Assembly: GCA_030594925.1 (NCBI GenBank)
Contig: JAUVEG010000065.1
Coordinates: 1 to 7,186 of the forward strand
Direction: 5' to 3'
DNA: 7,186 bases
From: Gammaproteobacteria bacterium
GTDB lineage: Bacteria; Pseudomonadota; Gammaproteobacteria; Chromatiales; Chromatiaceae
Positions 1 through 4,326 of the stretch are shown piece by piece. A program made the translations under genes and the position numbers. Below the pieces are notes generated by a model. The model worked only from the letters and a program-made list of their open reading frames with translations. It ran no database searches and had not been told where the DNA came from. Numbering within the stretch: position 1 is the first letter of the stretch; each line of letters begins with the position of its first letter.

Positions 1-146
1 TCCATGTCGATGAGCGCGCGGCTGCGGGCGCTTTTTAACTGTTCCAGCAAATCTTCACGAGTTTCGGGGCCACTACAAAATGATTTGCCGAGACGTTTGA
101 ACCAGGATGTCAGGCTCCGACTCGGAGGTTTGTCTTTGTTGATCAT
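1..146 (-). CDS. corC: CorC/HlyC-type transporter-associated protein, N-terminal fragment
   Basis: Only the first 48 codons are present; the gene runs off the left edge. The peptide begins MINKDKPPSRSLTSWFKRLG and continues with G-PETREDLLEQL and a final ALIDM. This matches the short N-terminal region that precedes the CBS pair in CorC proteins (W/F-x-x-R-L, G-x-P-x-x-R-x-x-L-L, then LID). Family members carry two CBS domains and a C-terminal CorC_HlyC domain and are linked to magnesium/cobalt efflux; those domains are outside the window and not seen. An in-frame TAG directly precedes the ATG, so no longer start exists. Ribosome binding is weak: AGAGG lies about 14 nt upstream. Position directly after ybeY, on the same strand, supports the call because ybeY-corC is a conserved pair. 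Without the rest of the gene the identity rests on this short match plus context. Confidence 0.75.
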   Translation of the reverse strand, partial: MINKDKPPSRSLTSWFKRLGKSFCSGPETREDLLEQLKSARSRALIDM

Positions 147-177
147 CTAATTCTAAGGAACCTCTGAATACGTCCGT

Positions 178-200
178 GGGATGGGGGTTTGGGGGAAGGG
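178..200 (+). other. Potential G-quadruplex motif in the corC leader region
   Basis: Four G runs (3, 5, 5 and 3 bases) are separated by loops of only 2, 3 and 2 bases, which meets the usual G3+N1-7 rule for an intramolecular quadruplex. The G-rich strand is the plus strand, so it is the template strand for transcription towards corC, and the corC leader RNA would be C-rich. The motif lies about 32-54 nt upstream of the corC start. The pattern is seen directly; folding and function are inferred. Confidence 0.4.
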
Positions 201-244
201 TAAGCAAATACCGGTCAAAACATGTTGGTGTTGCCCCTTCCCCC
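191..244. repeat. Inverted repeat with G/C-rich arms between ybeY and corC
   Basis: The arm GGGGGAAGGG at 191-200 is exactly complementary to CCCTTCCCCC at 235-244, leaving a 34-nt loop. It shares its left arm with the quadruplex motif, so the two structures would exclude each other on one strand. Its purpose is unknown; it may be part of a larger intergenic repeat together with the neighbouring 16-bp palindrome. Confidence 0.45.
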
Positions 245-248
245 ATAG

Positions 249-303
249 AAAAACTTGTGGGAAGACTCTGATCAAGACGCGGAGCGACTTGATCAGAGTC
301 TTC
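249..303 (-). terminator. Perfect 16-bp hairpin right after the ybeY stop, possible terminator or repeat
   Basis: The arms 261-276 and 288-303 (GAAGACTCTGATCAAG and its complement) are perfectly paired over 16 bp around an 11-nt loop. The hairpin starts at the base next to the ybeY TAG codon. In the minus-strand transcript a run of five U follows the stem, but 7 nt away rather than directly, so intrinsic termination would be poor. The stem is only moderately GC-rich. It could equally be an extragenic palindrome that protects the upstream message from 3' exonucleases. Confidence 0.5.
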
Positions 304-747
304 CTAATAAGGGTCAGGAAACCCAAGTGTAGCAAGAATTTCACCCTCCAGTCTCTCCATCTCTTCTGCTTGCTCATCATCCTGATGGTCATACCCCTGC
401 AGATGCAGCATTCCATGCACCACCATGTGCGCCCAGTGAGCATTCAGGGGTTTGTTTTGCTGTCGGGCCTGCTGCTCGACAACCGGGGCGCAGATGACAA
501 TATCGCCAAGAGAGTTGTCAGCAATCTCTGCGGGGGCTTCGAAAGGGAAGGAGAGCACATTGGTGGGTTTGTCGCGCCCGCGATAGTTGTTGTTTAACTG
601 CAGGCTCTCTTCACTATCGACGAGACGAATAACAACACTGGTTTCTTCATTATCCTGTAAGGCAGCTGACGCCCAGCGTTGAAAATCACTGTCACACGGC
701 AGATCGGTGGCAGATGATGCCCGTTGAATTTCGATCTCAGCAGTCAT
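304..747 (-). CDS. ybeY: rRNA maturation RNase YbeY (endoribonuclease)
   Basis: This is a 147-residue protein, the usual length for YbeY. YbeY is a cytoplasmic zinc-dependent single-strand endoribonuclease needed for 16S rRNA 3'-end maturation and ribosome quality control. The diagnostic metal motif H-x3-H-x5-H is intact: H111, H115 and H121 within [11 protein letters not shown]. The upstream conserved block [18 protein letters not shown] is at residues 52-69, and GDIVIC at 81-86 also fits. The start is the ATG at 747; no clear Shine-Dalgarno sequence precedes it. An 11-codon mini-ORF ends on it by ATGA overlap, so translation may depend on coupling. The bufC stop is 34 nt upstream on the same strand, so the gene may be read from the buf promoter. 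corC follows after 157 nt. The usual upstream neighbour phoH is absent here. Confidence 0.95.
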   Translation of the reverse strand: MTAEIEIQRASSATDLPCDSDFQRWASAALQDNEETSVVIRLVDSEESLQLNNNYRGRDKPTNVLSFPFEAPAEIADNSLGDIVICAPVVEQQARQQNKPLNAHWAHMVVHGMLHLQGYDHQDDEQAEEMERLEGEILATLGFPDPY

Positions 748-776
748 GCGGTGTTTGTTGATAGAGCTGGTTTCAT
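744..776 (-). CDS. Possible 10-residue leader peptide coupling bufC to ybeY
   Basis: An ATG at 776 opens [10 protein letters not shown] and stops with a TGA that overlaps the ybeY ATG (ATGA at 747-744). The ATG lies 5 nt downstream of the bufC TAA. A ribosome finishing bufC could reinitiate here and be delivered to ybeY, which lacks a visible Shine-Dalgarno sequence. No ribosome binding site of its own is visible except sequence inside the bufC end. An ORF this short can easily occur by chance, so the call is tentative. Confidence 0.2.
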   Translation of the reverse strand: MKPALSTNTA

Positions 777-781
777 GGATG

Positions 782-1582
782 TTATTTTAGAGGAAGGATA
801 GCGGTGATCAACTCATCTTCACACCAGCGGCTGATGTGCCCGGCGGCGCGCTGCGGCGCATGCTGTGCATCGATCCATTCGCACAAGCCTTCGCAGATGT
901 CGGCGAAGCTCGCCTGTTGACGCATCTGGTCGAGTGCCCAGGCTTCATCGACGTCCATGGAGCGAAACCAGTTTTTTTGATCGATTTTGCGCCAGCAGAC
1001 CCACGGCAGCGGGTATTCGCAGGAGATTGGTTCCGAGGGATCGAGCTGCTTGTCAATCTCCTGCCACAACGCCGGAACATTCCAGCTGAGTTCGATGCGC
1101 TGAATGGTCGGGTTGAACTGCAGTTGCAAATCACTCCAGCGTTCAGCGGGCAGTTGCCGCAGGTCATCCATCGTCAGGGGTGTGAAGTCCTGTGCATCGA
1201 AAACATCCCTCAGGGTCCACTCGAACAGCGCCATCTCCCACAGAGCCGGTGAGCCGCTGTAGGGCGCGGTCTGCTGCAGAAACGTCGGCAGCTGGTGGCC
1301 AAACCAGCGAATCGAGAAGTGCTGCGAGGGGCAATGGTCAATATAGGCATTGGCCAACGCGATAAAATCATCATCTCCCAGCAGGCTATGCACACTCGGA
1401 TAGCTGTCAGCGAGCGCATCGATGAGACGGAATCGATAGGCATCGGCGTAGATCCCCAGGCGGGTTTCAACCGGGACTTTTTGGGTGCCGATAATACGCG
1501 ACTGTATCTTCTGGTCGCCATTCATCAGCAGACGAATAAACTCCTGCTGCAGTTCCAAAAGGGGGCTTTTTTCATGACTCAT
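782..1582 (-). CDS. bufC: DUF2063 family MNIO partner protein (BufC/HvfC-like)
   Basis: This 266-residue soluble protein belongs to the DUF2063 family, the partner encoded next to DUF692 oxidases (compare MbnC, TglI, HvfC, BufC). Known partners bind the precursor peptide and support cysteine modification by the iron enzyme. The family's N-terminal helical block is clear: [17 protein letters not shown] at 41-57, [11 protein letters not shown] at 60-70, then F-x-x-LANAYI at 73-81. [12 protein letters not shown] follows at 91-102. A second signature, [19 protein letters not shown], is at 114-132. The C-terminal half (about 150-266) is more variable and resembles the substrate-binding part of this family. 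The ATG overlaps the bufB stop by 4 nt (1579-1582) with no evident ribosome binding site, pointing to translational coupling and equal dosage with BufB. The next gene downstream is ybeY, 34 nt on. Confidence 0.9.
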   Translation of the reverse strand: MSHEKSPLLELQQEFIRLLMNGDQKIQSRIIGTQKVPVETRLGIYADAYRFRLIDALADSYPSVHSLLGDDDFIALANAYIDHCPSQHFSIRWFGHQLPTFLQQTAPYSGSPALWEMALFEWTLRDVFDAQDFTPLTMDDLRQLPAERWSDLQLQFNPTIQRIELSWNVPALWQEIDKQLDPSEPISCEYPLPWVCWRKIDQKNWFRSMDVDEAWALDQMRQQASFADICEGLCEWIDAQHAPQRAAGHISRWCEDELITAILPLK

Positions 1583-2412
1583 GGCTGATATTTTGCGGCA
1601 ATATCACGCGCCTTGTCCAGTTCATCAAGCAACACAGAGAGTTCCGGGATATTGTCATCCCGTTCGATCATGGTGGAGACATTGTCGAAGCGTTGCACGG
1701 CTTGTGCATAGAGATCCCACACAGGTTGGATGATTTCGGCATCATGGGTGTCGATTGCATAATCGGTGAAATCGCTGTGGCCGGCAATATGGTACTGCTG
1801 CACCCTGTCAGCCGGAACGCCATGCAGATAATCAAGTGGATCGAACTCATGATTGACTGAACTCACATAGATATTGTTCACGTCCAGCAGTATCAGGCAG
1901 TCAGCCTGTTCGGCGATAGTGCTGATGAATTCCCACTCCGATATCTCCGAATCGGTATAGGTGACATAACTGGAGACATTCTCCAGCAGCATGCGTCTGC
2001 CAAGAAAATCCTGTGCTTTCTCAACGCGTTTTACCACGTGTTTGATGGCTTCTTCTGTGTAGGGAAGCGGTAGCAGGTCATGCGCATTGAGTCCGTTCAG
2101 GCCGGTCCAGCAGAGGTGGTCGGAGATCCAGCGGGGCTCGATCTGCTGCGCAAGATCTTTGACCTGCTGCAGATAATCCATATTCAGAGCATCACTGCCA
2201 CCGATTGACATGGAGACCCCGTGCATGACGACAGGATAACGTTCCCTGATCTGATCGAGAAAGTAGCGCGGCTTGCCGCCGGACACCAGGTAGTTTTCGG
2301 TCAGCACCTCGAACCAGTCAACATCTGGAGATGTCTCAAGAATCGTGGTGTAGTGTTCCTTGCGTAGTCCCAGGCCGAAGCCAAGGGCAGGTAGTTGTGG
2401 GGATGTAGACAT
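1579..2412 (-). CDS. bufB: DUF692 multinuclear non-heme iron oxidase (BufB/MbnB/HvfB-like)
   Basis: This 277-residue TIM-barrel enzyme is of the DUF692 (MNIO) family, whose members use two or three iron ions and oxygen to modify cysteines of ribosomal peptides. Examples are MbnB (methanobactin), TglH (thiaglutamate), HvfB and BufB (copper-binding peptides). Visible hallmarks are GFGLGLR (11-17), WFEVLTENY (33-41), VMHGVSMSIGG (62-72) and ISDHLCW (96-102). LLENVSSY (142-149), LLDVNNIYVSS (175-185), QQYHIAGH (205-212) and MIERDDNIP (248-256) complete the set. Likely metal ligands by family pattern are H64, H99, E144, D177, N179/N180, H188, H208 and E250; this was not checked by alignment. It overlaps bufC by 4 nt and follows bufA by 74 nt, with a strong hairpin in that gap. 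No good Shine-Dalgarno sequence is seen before the ATG. The adjacent BufA-type precursor makes a bufferin-type role the best call. Confidence 0.93.
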   Translation of the reverse strand: MSTSPQLPALGFGLGLRKEHYTTILETSPDVDWFEVLTENYLVSGGKPRYFLDQIRERYPVVMHGVSMSIGGSDALNMDYLQQVKDLAQQIEPRWISDHLCWTGLNGLNAHDLLPLPYTEEAIKHVVKRVEKAQDFLGRRMLLENVSSYVTYTDSEISEWEFISTIAEQADCLILLDVNNIYVSSVNHEFDPLDYLHGVPADRVQQYHIAGHSDFTDYAIDTHDAEIIQPVWDLYAQAVQRFDNVSTMIERDDNIPELSVLLDELDKARDIAAKYQP

Positions 2413-2439
2413 CTGGTACTGCTGGAAGAGGAGGAAATG

Positions 2440-2460
2440 CTCCGGACGCGTTGTCCGGAG
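2440..2460 (-). promoter_or_regulatory. Intercistronic hairpin between bufA and bufB
   Basis: The arms CTCCGGAC (2440-2447) and GTCCGGAG (2453-2460) pair perfectly over 8 bp, six of them G-C, around a 5-nt loop. No U run follows in the transcript, so it is not a standard intrinsic terminator. Its place, 26 nt after the bufA stop and 27 nt before the bufB start, suggests it stabilizes the bufA message or partly blocks transcription or translation of bufB. Either effect would give more precursor than enzyme, as is common in RiPP operons. Confidence 0.6.
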
Positions 2461-2486
2461 AATCTTTGGCTTATAAAACTGGTGGT

Positions 2487-2753
2487 TTAACCTTCGGAGG
2501 TTTTGCCGCCTTTTTTAGCGCACTCTTCGGCGCTCATGGAGAGAAATCCCTGTCCTTTGCAGCTGTTCTGTCCCTTGCATGCGTTGGACGCTGTTTTACA
2601 AGCGCTTGTGCCTTTGCAGGAGGTGACGCCATAGCAGTGAACATCAGCACTTGCGCCTTCTGCAGCGACGGCTACGCCGGACATGCCGGATAGAAAGAGT
2701 GCTGCAGCTGCTGTTGCGATTGCTACGCCGGAAGCTTTTTTTGCAGTATTCAT
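2487..2753 (-). CDS. bufA: Bufferin-type metallophore precursor (BufA2-like, secreted, Cys-rich)
   Basis: This is an 88-residue RiPP precursor. Residues 1-30 form a Sec-type signal peptide: Lys at 5-6, a hydrophobic stretch about 9-30, and likely cleavage after AVA (28-30). The mature part carries six cysteines at 40, 46, 52, 59, 65 and 78. The first five are almost evenly spaced (x5, x5, x6, x5) in C-K-G/T-rich units such as CYGVTSC and CKGQNSC. This pattern matches the low-complexity family now called BufA2-type bufferins, in which cysteines are turned into copper-binding heterocycles by the MNIO enzyme before export. That chemistry is family knowledge and is not shown for this protein. Direct linkage to bufB and bufC supports it. 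The start is secure: GAGGA lies 8 nt before the ATG. It differs from HvfA-type precursors, as there are no EGKCG repeats. Confidence 0.9.
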   Translation of the reverse strand: MNTAKKASGVAIATAAAALFLSGMSGVAVAAEGASADVHCYGVTSCKGTSACKTASNACKGQNSCKGQGFLSMSAEECAKKGGKTSEG

Positions 2754-2777
2754 GGTGTGTTTCCTCAGTGGTTAATG

Positions 2778-2862
2778 ATTATAACTCTCAGTTGCGTTGA
2801 GAGAGTCCTAATAATAGACCATGTTTCCTGAGAAATCTTGCAAAAATTTATCACATTTGTGA
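2778..2862 (-). promoter_or_regulatory. Upstream region of the buf operon: possible -10 and two palindromes
   Basis: A perfect TATAAT on the minus strand occupies 2783-2778, which would give a leader of about 17 nt ahead of bufA with room for its GAGGA site. No convincing -35 is found at 16-18 nt, so the promoter may need an activator or another sigma factor. Two inverted repeats could be operators: CTCTCA-N7-TGAGAG (2785-2803), which lies where the -35 should be, and TCACA-TT-TGTGA (2851-2862). None matches a consensus I can name with confidence. Confidence 0.35.
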
Positions 2863-2900
2863 AAAAAATTGACTGATGGGTGTTGAGGAGGGTGGGGAAG

Positions 2901-2931
2901 AGTAAAAAAAGAGGGGGTTGGAAGAACCCCG
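2901..2931 (-). terminator. Intrinsic terminator of the small lipoprotein gene
   Basis: In the minus-strand transcript a GGGGUU arm (2930-2925), a 5-nt loop and an AACCCC arm (2919-2914) are followed within a few bases by a run of seven U (2910-2904). This is a textbook rho-independent terminator placed 36 nt after the lipoprotein stop. It insulates the buf operon, about 150 nt further on, from the lipoprotein transcript. Confidence 0.8.
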
Positions 2932-2966
2932 GACAGAAGATCCGCCCGGAGTTCAGGAGGTTGGAA

Positions 2967-3092
2967 TTAACCTCTCTCTACTGGCATTGGAGCAGGCGCT
3001 GGCGCCTCTTCAACGACAGTCTTGCTGCTGCATGCAGGCAGGATGAAAGCGGCTAACAGTGCGATAGCGAGAGTTTTTTTCAAGGTCTTCAT
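2967..3092 (-). CDS. Very small lipoprotein of unknown function
   Basis: This 41-residue protein starts at the ATG at 3092, chosen because GGAG lies 7 nt upstream; a longer in-frame reading from 3149 would bury the signal peptide. Residues 1-20 are a lipoprotein signal (MKTLKK, then a hydrophobic segment) ending in the lipobox L-P-A-C with C21 as the lipidated residue. The mature peptide is only about 21 residues: CSSKTVVEEA followed by an Ala-Pro-rich tail, PAPAPMPVERG. S22-S23 after the cysteine gives no inner-membrane retention signal (no Asp at +2), so outer-membrane sorting is expected. In size it resembles entericidin-like or LptM-like small lipoproteins, but I do not recognise the family. 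It has its own terminator and is divergent from msrA. Confidence 0.75.
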   Translation of the reverse strand: MKTLKKTLAIALLAAFILPACSSKTVVEEAPAPAPMPVERG

Positions 3093-3246
3093 GTGTATCT
3101 CCATTATTATGGGAGTGGTAGTATATCCCCCTTTGACAGAGGAGGGCATTTGCAGATGAGAGTATACACTATAAAGTTTAAAAATGAATAGTGTTATTAT
3201 CTATTTGATATTTCATGGTTTCATTTATTAAATAGGGTGGACAGTT
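3093..3246. promoter_or_regulatory. AT-rich divergent intergenic region between the lipoprotein gene and msrA
   Basis: Promoters for both flanking genes must lie in or before this 154-nt spacer, which is clearly richer in A+T than its surroundings over about 3160-3235. The site GGGTGG (3235-3240), 6 nt before the msrA ATG, is a plausible ribosome binding site. GGAG (about 3100-3103) serves the lipoprotein. Several TATACT/TATAAA-like hexamers occur (for example around 3163-3175) but no well-spaced -35/-10 pair stands out on either strand. Confidence 0.5.
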
Positions 3247-3789
3247 ATGGCAAGCGAGATGGTCACACTTGGCGGCGGCTGTTTCTGGTGTCTCGAAGCG
3301 CTATTTCAGGAACTTCGCGGTGTGGACTCTGTAGTCTCCGGGTATGCTGGCGGCAACATAAAAAACCCGGATTATGACCAGATTTGCACCGGTTCCACAG
3401 GGCACGCAGAGGTTGTGCGGATAGAGTTCGACAATGATGTCGTAACTGTCCGGGTGCTTCTGCAACTCTTTTTTACGATGCATGATCCGACGACCCTGAA
3501 TCGTCAGGGCGCTGATGTTGGCTCTCAGTATCGTTCCGTGATTTTCTATCATACCGGCAGCCAGAAACAGGAAGCCGAAACCATCATCAGTGAGTATGAA
3601 GCGGAAAAGATCTGGAGCGCTCCGATTGTGACACAAGTTTTGCCACTCCCACACTTCTATCCGGCTGAAGAGTATCACCAGGATTATTATCGTAATCACT
3701 CCATGCAGGGATATTGCCAGGCAGTGATCTCGCCAAAGCTTGCAAGGCTTCGACAGCAGCATCGGTCATTGCTGAAATCAGGGGAGTAG
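3247..3789 (+). CDS. msrA: Peptide methionine-S-sulfoxide reductase MsrA
   Basis: This is a 180-residue cytoplasmic repair enzyme (no signal peptide) that reduces methionine S-sulfoxide in proteins and free methionine, using thioredoxin. The catalytic motif GCFWC is at 11-15 with nucleophile C12. Other conserved elements are VSGYAGG (30-36), TGHAEVV with E55 (51-57), D90 and Y95 within GADVGSQYRSVIFYH (88-102), and FYPAEEYHQDY (137-147). C157 in QGYCQAVISPK is the probable resolving cysteine. Length fits the compact MsrA form. It is preceded by GGGTGG at 6 nt. It is the only plus-strand gene in the window, divergent from a small lipoprotein gene and convergent to the VanZ-like gene. Nearby metal-handling genes suggest a stress context, but no shared control is visible. 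Confidence 0.97.
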   Translation: MASEMVTLGGGCFWCLEALFQELRGVDSVVSGYAGGNIKNPDYDQICTGSTGHAEVVRIEFDNDVVTVRVLLQLFFTMHDPTTLNRQGADVGSQYRSVIFYHTGSQKQEAETIISEYEAEKIWSAPIVTQVLPLPHFYPAEEYHQDYYRNHSMQGYCQAVISPKLARLRQQHRSLLKSGE

Positions 3790-3803
3790 TAGGGTCTGTT
3801 TAT

Positions 3804-3874
3804 TTGTCATTGCGAGGAGGCTCCGCCGACGCGGCAATCTTTCCGAGATTGCCGCGCTGCGCTCGCAATGACAA
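3804..3874. repeat. 71-bp palindromic intergenic repeat (MITE/REP-like)
   Basis: The ends are perfect 13-bp inverted repeats, TTGTCATTGCGAG (3804-3816) and its complement (3862-3874). A nested perfect 11-bp pair (3830-3840 and 3846-3856, CGCGGCAATCT and complement) encloses a 5-nt loop. The whole unit can fold into a long two-part hairpin. GTCATTGCGAG-ended repeats of this type are scattered in intergenic DNA of many proteobacteria. It lies 15 nt after the msrA stop in a convergent spacer, so it may also act as a two-way 3' end, though no U run follows. Confidence 0.75.
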
Positions 3875-3887
3875 GATGAACGCACTG

Positions 3888-3968
3888 GTTCCCACGCTCC
3901 TCCGTGGTAACCCATACCCAATCTTGCTGTGTATGCATTCCCATGCAGGAGTGAGGGGCGAGGGAATG
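3888..3968. repeat. Second intergenic repeat, GTTCCCACGC type
   Basis: It starts with a small hairpin (3888-3911: GTT-c-CCACG, 6-nt loop, CGTGG-t-AAC). It ends with a 7-bp inverted pair, CATTCCC (3936-3942) and GGGAATG (3962-3968). The wording TTCCCACGCTCC...GCATTCCCATGCAGGAG resembles a repeat widely seen between genes in gammaproteobacteria; that recognition is from memory. It begins 14 nt after the 71-bp repeat and stops two bases before the VanZ-like gene's stop codon. Confidence 0.5.
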
Positions 3969-3969
3969 A

Positions 3970-4326
3970 TCAGGCGGATTTTGCTGATAGCGACTGCAGC
4001 AATCGTATTACAATCCAGACAATAAGGATGCCAACAGTATCAGCCAGCATATCCAGCAGGGAGAACTCGCGTCCCGGAATAAAGTACTGGGTAACCTCGA
4101 TCAATACGCCGAATATCAGCAGCGGAATCAGAACAGATCGCATAAAATCTTTTGCAGGCCAGCCCAGTGCGGCGCTGAGGGCAAGTGCTGCAAAGGCGAT
4201 GGAGTGGGAGAACTTGTCCCATATATTGATGCCGGATGGCAGAAACTCCTGCGGCATCAGTGACAGATAGACGGTCAGCCCAAAGCAGAGCCAGAAGCCG
4301 AGGCGCCAAAGAGATGCTGGAATCAT
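3970..4326 (-). CDS. VanZ-like small integral membrane protein
   Basis: This 118-residue protein has four predicted membrane helices at about 8-24, 39-55, 64-79 and 92-110. It shows the VanZ-like pattern: NIWDKFSHSIAF (34-45; D37, K38, H41), then E77-x2-Q80 followed by FIPGREFSLLDMLADTVG (82-99; R86, S89, D92). VanZ domains occur in teicoplanin-resistance VanZ and in many proteins of unknown job; in gammaproteobacteria short stand-alone copies are common and their role is not established, so antibiotic resistance should not be assumed. The start codon overlaps the purD stop (ATGA, 4323-4326), which implies co-translation with purD. It ends directly beside an intergenic repeat. Confidence 0.85.
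   Translation of the reverse strand: MIPASLWRLGFWLCFGLTVYLSLMPQEFLPSGINIWDKFSHSIAFAALALSAALGWPAKDFMRSVLIPLLIFGVLIEVTQYFIPGREFSLLDMLADTVGILIVWIVIRLLQSLSAKSA

Noticed and set aside
836..1252. Plus-strand open frame of 138 codons opposite bufC
   Set aside because: Antisense shadow of a well-supported DUF2063 gene; composition follows the opposite strand.
3093..3149. Longer 60-codon reading of the small lipoprotein from 3149
   Set aside because: The inner ATG at 3092 has a good ribosome binding site and puts the signal peptide at the N terminus.
3205..3233. TTGATA-N17-TTAAAT as the msrA promoter
   Set aside because: Spacing is ideal, but the start of transcription would fall about 6 nt before the ATG and leave out the GGGTGG ribosome binding site.
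3301..3762. Minus-strand open frame of 153 codons opposite msrA
   Set aside because: MsrA motifs are complete on the plus strand; this is its shadow.
3714..4025. Plus-strand open frame of 103 codons across the msrA end and the repeats
   Set aside because: It is made mostly of repeat sequence and overlaps msrA and the VanZ-like gene; no protein feature is seen.
3970..4326. VanZ-like protein as an antibiotic-resistance gene
   Set aside because: It is a short chromosomal stand-alone copy coupled to purD with no van cluster nearby.
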